Assembly: GCF_910592395.1 (NCBI RefSeq)
Contig: NC_088308.1
Location: forward strand, 16,755,501-16,819,500
Source of the DNA: Lineus longissimus
Taxonomy: Eukaryota > Nemertea > Pilidiophora > Heteronemertea > Lineidae
Length of the DNA: 64,000 nt
Direction: 5' to 3'
Part shown: positions 56,901 to 64,000 of the stretch, piece by piece
Numbering within the stretch: the first letter of the stretch is position 1
How the letters are laid out: each line of letters begins with the position of its first letter
Notes under the pieces: generated by a model
What the model saw: the letters and a program-made list of their open reading frames with translations, nothing else
What the model was told of the DNA's origin: nothing
The model's database searches: none
Program-made: the position numbers and the translations under genes

Positions 56901-58994
56901 ACCTAAATCCAGCAGCGCTAAATCTTCTGTCTGTGCCAAAGGCTACGTCGAAGTCAGAGATGGGTACTGGAAAAAGTCTCCTCTGATTGGTAAGTTATCC
57001 TTCTCACTTAGTTACTCAGCTTATTAGGGTTAGCCCAACTCATCCTGTGAACATCATCCTGTCGTTTCTTGGACCGTCTTCTTCACTGTCGTCTTGTGAC
57101 AGGATGGTCATTAGTCTATGAAAAGAATCATTCATATATCTGAACGCGTGTCTCTCTTCATGTAGGTCGTTACTGTGGTTTCAAGATCCCGCCACCATTC
57201 ACATCGACGGGGAATAGAGTGTGGATTGAATTCAAAATACTCACGGACATAGGTGCTGTTGACATGCAATATGACGGTAAGATGACAGATTTATCCTACA
57301 TACTGGAGAAACCGTGAATTAAAAGCAGTTGTTGTATTTAAAAATCCTGCTTGCAAGGTGGTTCCTCGGCCAATACTCAGTAGCTCGCGTATCCCTCCCT
57401 CGTAGTCGGTGAAATTACGGTTACGAATTCGCTTCCGTTCATGAACAATGCGTTTTTCATATTGTTTCGTACTGCTTTGCAGGTAGTAAAGATGCTTAGT
57501 CGTAGAAAATGTAATGCTACAGTTGTAGAGTGTAGTAGCCTAATTTACAGTTATATTTTGTAAATCAGCATAATCAAATACCTATCTACATTTAGACAAA
57601 CGAATCACTCAGCGACATTATTTCATCAATACTTTTAGTCAGATTTCGAAGCTTTGTCTCCATATTAAGCAACTTTTGTGGATTGGTTTGACATACATGA
57701 TTCGCGTCTTTGAGTGTCGGTTGTTTTTTTCCCAGTTGTATGTGGCGGTGAACTCACAGCGGAAGAAGGTATGCTGACAAGTCCAAACTACCCAGGTTTT
57801 TACAAGTCGAACAAAGAGTGCTACTGGAGTATTACCCTTGACAAGGAGTGGAGAATACTCATTCGATTTGAAGTATTTGAGGTAAGACAATAGTGCTGCA
57901 TACTGGTACTCCTGTCATGCAAGTTTTTGATAACATTTGAAACATAAAGGACAAAAACTGGAGGCTTGAGTAAAAACCAGATGTCATTGACGAGTCATAC
58001 ATTGAAGGACTGTCAGAAAAACCTGTCAGATCATGGCTGCATTTACATCGCGAGAGCAATAACGATACAGGAAAACCACGAATACGAGAAACAAACTGAG
58101 TGGAAAACCTGTGGATAACAAAAGGTGTTTGACGATGATGTACAGGCAATTTATTCAGTATTGGTATCGTGGTATCTCTTTTAATTAATATATTTCAGAT
58201 CGAGTTGTCCGATAATTGCGAGTTTGACTATCTACTAATCAAAGATGGCTGTCGCCTCGACTCCCCAATCCTTGGTCGGTTCTGTGGAGGAACCATCCCC
58301 GATGATATCGTCTCGTCGAGCAACGAGATTTGTTTGTCATTTGCCTCCGATGATAGCGTCCACAAGCAGGGGTTCGTCTTTCATTACAACAAAGGTAGGA
58401 AGCTCTCCGAAGAGCTCTCTGAAGAGTTTGAACATTTTACCATTTCAAGCTGTCTCTTCAAAGGTTCCTAAAGAAAGACTGCCGATTCAGCCAGGGAAAA
58501 AGTATTTAAAAGCTCGTAAACTTCAAGAAGAATTTTAATGAATTTCTATGACTCGCCGCCAACAGTTTCATCATGAAATTTTGTGATTACCACGGATGTA
58601 GAGCATATGTTTGCTCTATATCCGTGTGATTACGTTACAAAAGTTTCAATTCAAATTTCTGTCATTGACCTCAGCATCCTTTTTCTCATGCAAACAATTG
58701 GAATGTTTCGCAGCAGTTACGTAAAGCTACGAACGACGAACTACCAAGTATGTGTAATGTTCTTCATCGACAATCTCTTTGGATAATTTCTCCGATCCCT
58801 AATACGCTTGTGGCCTAAATAAATCAGCAGGAGGCTTGATGTCACGACTGATAGTCCTTCGTAGTTTGTGTTTCGTCGTTCGTTGGGGTTGCAAAACCTG
58901 CCTAATACTATGTTTACATGTAGGTCTTCATTTAATTGCACTAACACTTAGATGGCATAATTCTGCTAAACTTCATTTTCTTCCAGTTGTGTGA
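53913..58994 (+). CDS. secreted astacin metalloprotease with two CUB domains, ten exons
   Basis: Exons 53913-54070, 54704-54792, 55237-55357, 55628-55806, 56147-56368, 56765-56989, 57166-57276, 57736-57881, 58199-58394 and 58987-58994 sum to 1,455 nt, 484 residues. Residues 1-21 form a signal peptide ([19 protein letters not shown]). A short acidic/Lys-rich propeptide ends at a furin-type site RERR|GA. The astacin domain has VIPYEID, the full zinc site [11 protein letters not shown] followed by [10 protein letters not shown], and the Met-turn SIMHYSS. CUB1 (CGETLQ...RYCG) and CUB2 ([10 protein letters not shown]...FHYNK) each keep four Cys. The last exon codes only two Val before TGA. AATAAA is at 59468-59473. 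Closest family pattern is tolloid/BMP1 and sea-urchin SPAN/BP10, but without the EGF module. It probably cleaves extracellular-matrix or TGF-beta-regulatory proteins (inference). Confidence 0.87.
54152..54462. repeat. interspersed repeat copy 2 (GGCAAGCC family) in astacin intron 1
   Basis: Begins CTATTTGGCAAGCCGCTCGCC and ends GGCTTGCCAAATAG. The first 110 bp are nearly identical to 9487-9600. The right end is duplicated in tandem (one copy ending near 54380, the other at 54462). Confidence 0.7.
58583..58633. repeat. small hairpin flanked by 8-bp direct repeats, in astacin intron 9
   Basis: Arms 58591-58605 and 58612-58626 pair over 15 bp with one mismatch. GTGATTAC occurs on both sides (58583-58590 and 58626-58633), like a target duplication. 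Confidence 0.6.
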
Positions 58995-59467
58995 CGGGGT
59001 GAGCAGTATGACTTATACGGGGTGAGCAGTGTGACGTGGTGAGCAGTAGGACTTGTTATGATTCAGCAAACGGAACCAACCAGTCGATTGGATGACACTT
59101 ACTGGAGCACCGGTGGCAGTTTTTTCCTCACGGATCCATACTTGAAATGACGAATGAGATTATAATTGTGTTTCCGGAATGGTGTCATATGAACATTATA
59201 AGCGTATCAGTTTGATTTTCAAAACAAAAACGAAAACATGTCAGCACCGTCACAAAGAGATGGGATGTTGCAAAGGATGGTGGTTGATCACTGCGATTGG
59301 TGCATGGCTAAGAGTACAAAAATGTATCTTGCCAATTTATAATTTGTCATTAACATATAGCTGTCAAAGGATATTTATATGAAGATCATTTTGTAATTTA
59401 TATCAGAGTCATAATAGATTGTTGATGGTAGTTGTAGTGCTGTAAAATGTATGTGCACTGTATATTG

Positions 59468-59473
59468 AATAAA
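59468..59473 (+). terminator. poly(A) signal of the astacin gene
   Basis: AATAAA about 475 bases after the TGA in the terminal exon (58992-58994). The converging gene ends at 59760. Confidence 0.55.
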
Positions 59474-59759
59474 GTAGGGTATTCGGTCAAAATACCGGAC
59501 ACCTAGCCTGAAATGTATCCACAACTATTATTGATTTGTTCAACTTTTTCAGCTACATGTACATTAGGAGACTGATAAAACAACCACAATTTCGCATTGG
59601 CCTTTGAATTTGTCAACAAGAACAATTCGAGAAAACACTGCATTATTTCCTTCATGAACCCTGAGGACCTGTATTGTAGAAGGGATGGAGGAAGAAAATA
59701 GTTTCCGACAAATTGAATTCAATCGGTACACCAAGAAGAGTTTGCTTTTGCTTTTTTTG

Positions 59760-61046
59760 CTATTCATTACAGTTGACCCACGTAGACTCATTTGAACAAG
59801 AGTGATACACAGTGAGCCTCGGCAAGGCCCACAGCTTATGGCCCATCGACTGGGCCATCCTAGCGAAACCCTCAGTCTCAATCTGGTTCTTGTAAACAAA
59901 GGCTGGAAAGTTCAACCCATGCCTATGGAGAAGGGAATTCACTAGTAAAACGCATCCACCAACCCCATCTACTTCGACAATGTCGCCCTCATTTCTCAAA
60001 CTATCCAGATGAAGTCTATCGGGTCGGGGCTGACCATATCCTTCGAGCAACAGAAAGTCTGATCTTGCCCGCACGGATTGCCATCGTCGTGATTCCTCAC
60101 TCTCCCTCCAGGTGTTCAGATCATAGAGCGACTCCCACGTTTTACCATGAATAGCACACCGAGGAACGAGGATATCTTTTTTCGCCCACAGCATGTGCTC
60201 TATAAGATCATTCGGCACCCATTCGATGTCACTGTCCAACCAGAGTACCCAGTCTTCATCCTTGAGACCATGTGACAGCAAAACATTCCTAGCTAGCGCT
60301 ATATGACGCCGTCTCTCATATTGCATCTCCATTGAATGCTTATAATTCGCATGATGACTCTCGGCAGTATTTGTTGTGAATCCGGAATTAACTTGCAGAG
60401 AATGAATGCCAACTCGTCTATAATCCCTCACCATCTCATTCAACATTGCATAGGTTATATTCACGGTGTTATCAATACTCTTCTCCTCCCCAAAAACAAC
60501 CGATATTAAACTCTTCGGATAAGTTAATCCGTTCAACAAATGATTAAATGTGGGCAGATGCTTTTCTGAATTGTGCAGCAGCGATAGTATAAGGATCGTC
60601 GGACGGCCTTTCGTAGCCATGGCAACCTGTTCTTCATTCGCATGACCAGGACTGTTAAAATTAACCACCATTTTTCCTGATGAAGGAAATTTCGTCACAG
60701 TGGTATTTACGTTGTTTATTCTGACTCCCTGCCTTTTAAACTGTGACAAGCAATCGTCTCTTACCAGTGTCATCTCTATCCTTCCATTATTGTGTCGGTA
60801 CCCTCTATCGGAGAGGCTAATCTTAGTTTTGTCTCCATTCAGCGTAGCTTGTTGTAACACCAATATGAATATCAAGACAAGGAAAGTCAACGAAAATATC
60901 AGAAATGAGCGTCTACGGATCAATCGCCGTAATTGGGAACACCTGTAAAATGGAGAGAAACGCATTACGGGTTTTGGTTTTTCATGATGGAAGAATCCGG
61001 GTAAGGAATCCAACATTCGACAAGAGAAAACATGATAAAAATCCAT
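59760..61046 (-). CDS. Anp1/Mnn9-like (GT62) Golgi glycosyltransferase
   Basis: 428 codons in one frame from the ATG at 61046. A type II signal anchor lies at about residues 46-66 (SFLIFSLTFLVLIFILVLQQ). The lumenal domain follows Anp1-family order: TILILSLLHNSEKHL, VVFGEEKS, RRRHIALARNVLL, the DxD site VLWLDSDIEWVPNDL, DILVPRCAIHG, LYDLNTWRES, VDGVGGCVLLVNS, RHGLNFPAF, IETEGFARMAQSMG and LTVYHSCS. In fungi this family builds alpha-1,6/1,2 mannan in the Golgi; animal members are poorly studied, so the acceptor is unknown. A strong acceptor-like tract (TCTCCATTTTACAG) at about 60946 on the minus strand could mark a 5' intron, so the first 32 codons may differ in the mRNA. It converges on the astacin gene. 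Confidence 0.82.
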   Translation of the reverse strand: MDFYHVFSCRMLDSLPGFFHHEKPKPVMRFSPFYRCSQLRRLIRRRSFLIFSLTFLVLIFILVLQQATLNGDKTKISLSDRGYRHNNGRIEMTLVRDDCLSQFKRQGVRINNVNTTVTKFPSSGKMVVNFNSPGHANEEQVAMATKGRPTILILSLLHNSEKHLPTFNHLLNGLTYPKSLISVVFGEEKSIDNTVNITYAMLNEMVRDYRRVGIHSLQVNSGFTTNTAESHHANYKHSMEMQYERRRHIALARNVLLSHGLKDEDWVLWLDSDIEWVPNDLIEHMLWAKKDILVPRCAIHGKTWESLYDLNTWRESEESRRWQSVRARSDFLLLEGYGQPRPDRLHLDSLRNEGDIVEVDGVGGCVLLVNSLLHRHGLNFPAFVYKNQIETEGFARMAQSMGHKLWALPRLTVYHSCSNESTWVNCNE

Positions 61047-61724
61047 TAATGAGCTGACAGATTTACCTACTTCATCGTATTCACCAGATCCTCATTTGAA
61101 TGTCAGCCGCCTTCACAAAACAAAAAAATCAGATTTAATTGTGTACTGAGCCCTATTAGGCCCACTGTTAAGTGTGCAAATACAAATACACTTATACCAG
61201 AAGGCCTATGCCTCACCCGGCTAAATTGCGTCAGAACCTTATATGGTGAGATTAGGTCGTGTCGAACTTACCAACTGTGCGCTAAAGAATTCACGATTCC
61301 TTCTGTGTACATCATTTTCTGAAGCAGTGTGGCTATTGCATTGGGAAGAGCTATCAGGCGACGTCGCTATTGCCGGTGTGGCGGGGATAGTAGTCCTAGG
61401 GCTGATAGTCCGTGTAACAATAGCCTGCATTGCTAAATGTTTTGGTTATGGTTAGCGGTACAATAGATCATGCTGCTTAATTGATCAAATACAATGCTAC
61501 CGGACTATGACTCCAGGGGGACTATATCCGCTGTCACACCGGTCGAATGCAATAACTGGAAGGACGCAGATGGCCGACCAGGCGCCGCTTTTGGTGTCAG
61601 TTGTTCTTTCACTAAATTTCCTTTAAAAGTGAAAATGTTTTCATTCAGGCTTGCAGAGACTACCCGGGGACGTTTTCTCTAAATCTATACTTTGTGCTGA
61701 TGATTTATAGGAAGAGGATATTTC

Positions 61725-61780
61725 CACAGCCTGCTGTGTATGCAACAGAACAATTATTGTTGCATACACTGCATGCTGTG
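61725..61780. repeat. imperfect palindrome (CTGCTGTGTATGCAAC family)
   Basis: CACAGCCTGCTGTGTATGCAAC pairs with GTTGCATACACTGCATGCTGTG. A related palindrome occurs at about 62350-62402, suggesting a small repeat family or the ends of an element spanning 61725-62402. Confidence 0.5.
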
Positions 61781-62107
61781 TAAACAAGCAACTATAAAGC
61801 CCCGCCTCCGAGTTTATGATACCTGCTGTGAATCCTAGCAACATTGATTTTGTCTTGAATAGACAACATGCTGTATATACAATGCACAGGCACGCGCATT
61901 GTCTAGAGTACACAGTTGACTTCGCTGGCTGGAGAAAGGTTTCAAGAATCAAGGACAAAGTCAGCAAACAACAATTTAGCAGGTCTTTAAGCTCCAAATG
62001 TTGAATAGAGTAGCACAGGGTTTTTACTTCCTGACCAGTCTGAGAATGACACAAAGTCAAGACAAGAACAACAAAGTTTCAAATATAAATGTTCAAAATT
62101 CTATATA

Positions 62108-62135
62108 TTTTCGTTTTCGTTTTCGTTTTCGTTTT
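62108..62135. repeat. (TTTTCG)n microsatellite
   Basis: Five near-perfect hexamer units. Confidence 0.75.
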
Positions 62136-64000
62136 TGAACTCACAAACTCACAGAGTATGGCAAGCTTACATGTACACAAACTGGAAGAGGAAACTCGCC
62201 TAAGATACAAACATAAAAGAATTATAAAACATGGCAAGAATAAATGCATTTGAATATTTTCATTAACCCTTCAACCGCACAGTCCTCAGTCTTCCGCCAT
62301 TTTTTCTCCAGTTAAACGTCATTGATGACGCAGTTATGTTAATTCGCCTCTGCCGTGCATGCAACCAACTTGTTCCTGCATACACAGCAGTCTGCTGTGC
62401 ACATAGCCACTTCAAATTTATTATTAAGCCCCCCTTTAGGAGGGGCTCTTAAGATACACGTGTGTGCGGGAGTATATAATGAATGATGAGAAATAAAGAG
62501 AGTAACTATTGTATATCCTACAAACAATTTTTTTTGGTTTTTTTCTGAATTAACTCCGTTTAGTTTACGATTTCTCCGCGATCTTCCGGTGGTGGTTGCT
62601 ATCCCATTGGTTGAAATTAATGTAAATTAAATTTAAATTAATTTAAATCTTCATGGGAATTCGCTACATATGCCTAAGAAATTGGCCAATTATATTAATA
62701 TTTTTATTAGAGAAATATCCGTCCTAAATAATGACAGAAAAGGGTGGTTTATTTCAATTTTGTGTCGACATGGTCGAGGTCACGTGACATAAACAAAACA
62801 ATCGCACACACCCGTCCAAAAAAGGCACTTTAAGAAAAACAAATACGTTTTTCCAGCTTAAAACCACACTGACAACTAAGTTATATTGGTCTACTGCCCA
62901 AATCTGAAGTATCAAAATGAATCACAAACTAGAACTAGCTCTATTTAGCAAAAGTTGAGTGAAAAATTCGGGTGAGCGACATACTGCACCCTAGCGGCCA
63001 ATAATTAAACTACTTTCAGCCGTCTGCTCCGGTCTCGTTAGGGAGTTTTTCCCAAATGTACGCGATGATGACGTGCCCCATCAACAGGACGTAACATCTA
63101 TTTTAAAATGCGTTTCCAAAGTGAATGCATGAGGACAACCCATTTGTGTCGTATATCACTGGAAACGCCCGATTCCCGTGAATAAGGACAATCACAATGT
63201 ATTACATTACCAAAACAAAAATGTGTCGGAAGGAACTATGGATGGTCCCAACATGGGGGTCTGGGGGGGGGGGGGGTTCCCTTCCATTGTACTGGGTAAA
63301 AACGTTACGCTATCGTAGGGGGTTCGGGGGTGCTCCTCCGACCTAAAGGCTCACCAAGTCCTTGACTTTACATATTAGTATGGATTAACTAAAAATCTGA
63401 TTCGAGTGTAGCGCCCTGTCCTTCACGGCAAAACTGAGAACTACCTCACGCTTGCAGTCGTTGTGGTCGTCGGCCGCCGATACGGTTGAAACTACCACTG
63501 CTCAGCCAACTGTGCATGGGTGGGGGGGGGGGGGGCTGAATAAAGGTTTGCGAAGTGGACCACATGCTACGGTCACTTGTAAGTCTGTATGTTTTCGTAA
63601 TTGCTACATTCTCTGTTTTTGAGAGGCCACTCAACGTTGATCTTCCAATCCACCTGCACATAAAGCAAGTTAACTGGTAACGTATGAGTGGCAGTTAAAG
63701 AAAAGATTAAATTAAGTGCAAAAGATCAGGTACGCCACCCAAGACTTAAAAACTAAGGTTTAGGAGGCCAGAGTCTTTATGACCAGGATGCGGTAGACTG
63801 CTTATTTAAACAGAGCAGTGTTTCTCAACAAATGAGTTATTATATCGGCAAAGTGATTAATGAATTTTAGGTATTTATACAGATAAGTCTTGACTAACAT
63901 TATCTTTACCATACGTTAGTGTTGCGGGAATCGCATAGTCATTCGCCTCTCGCTTACTGGAGTTCTGATTCTCTTTCTGGCTAAAAGGCTTTGGATTGAC

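Larger units (their letters stand above)
61047..64000. other. terminal 3 kb without a recognised gene
   Basis: Contains a (TTTTCG)5 run at 62108-62135, poly-G tracts near 63263-63277 and 63523-63534, and palindromic words at 61725-61780. No exon with domain features or splice context was found on either strand. Confidence 0.4.

Overview
This is a eukaryotic nuclear window, almost certainly from a marine invertebrate animal. Genes are split by short spliceosomal introns with clear GT..AG signals. Families include F-type-lectin-like (FTP) domains, a discoidin domain, an astacin/CUB protease, rhodopsin-class GPCRs and a Ly6 protein. Mobile DNA consists of a tyrosine-recombinase retrotransposon, a pogo-like DNA transposon, foldback elements and MITEs. 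The gene mix would fit an echinoderm, hemichordate or cephalochordate, but the species cannot be fixed from the sequence.

Layout. 1-951 (+): 3' end of a gene with LamG-like and PAN/apple-like exons. 2307-3685 (+): two-exon class A GPCR. 5653-20292 (+): the centrepiece, a gene I reconstruct as 22 exons and 1,422 residues: signal peptide, seven FTP domains, one discoidin (F5/8 type C) domain, Thr/Gly-rich stalk, one membrane helix and a 27-residue tail. The discoidin exons lie between the two half-exons of the third FTP domain, so one domain is nested in another. The seventh FTP domain carries a Thr-rich insertion. 25511-27549 (-): three-exon, 10-cysteine Ly6-type GPI-anchor candidate. 27712-29854: two adjacent foldback elements made of sub-repeats. 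32796-33851 (+): intronless GPCR. 36996-45932: a pogo-like DNA transposon with TA target duplication, whose four-exon transposase gene has one in-frame stop and a changed catalytic Asp. A 6.0-kb Ngaro/PAT-type retrotransposon (-), with textbook split direct repeats, sits inside it at 37390-43417. 46850-50128 (+): two-exon GT32 (OCH1-like) glycosyltransferase. 53913-58994 (+): ten-exon secreted astacin-CUB-CUB protease. 59760-61046 (-): Anp1/Mnn9-like (GT62) glycosyltransferase, a family best known from fungal mannan synthesis. 61047-64000: no gene recognised.

How it fits together. Most host genes make surface or secretory-pathway products: a multi-lectin receptor, GPCRs, a GPI-anchor candidate, a secreted protease and two Golgi-type glycosyltransferases. 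I see no evidence that they form one pathway; the glycan link between the lectin receptor and the glycosyltransferases is only suggestive. The three largest models (lectin receptor, astacin, Ly6) and the GT32 model each join in phase and sum to a multiple of three, which supports them strongly without transcript data.
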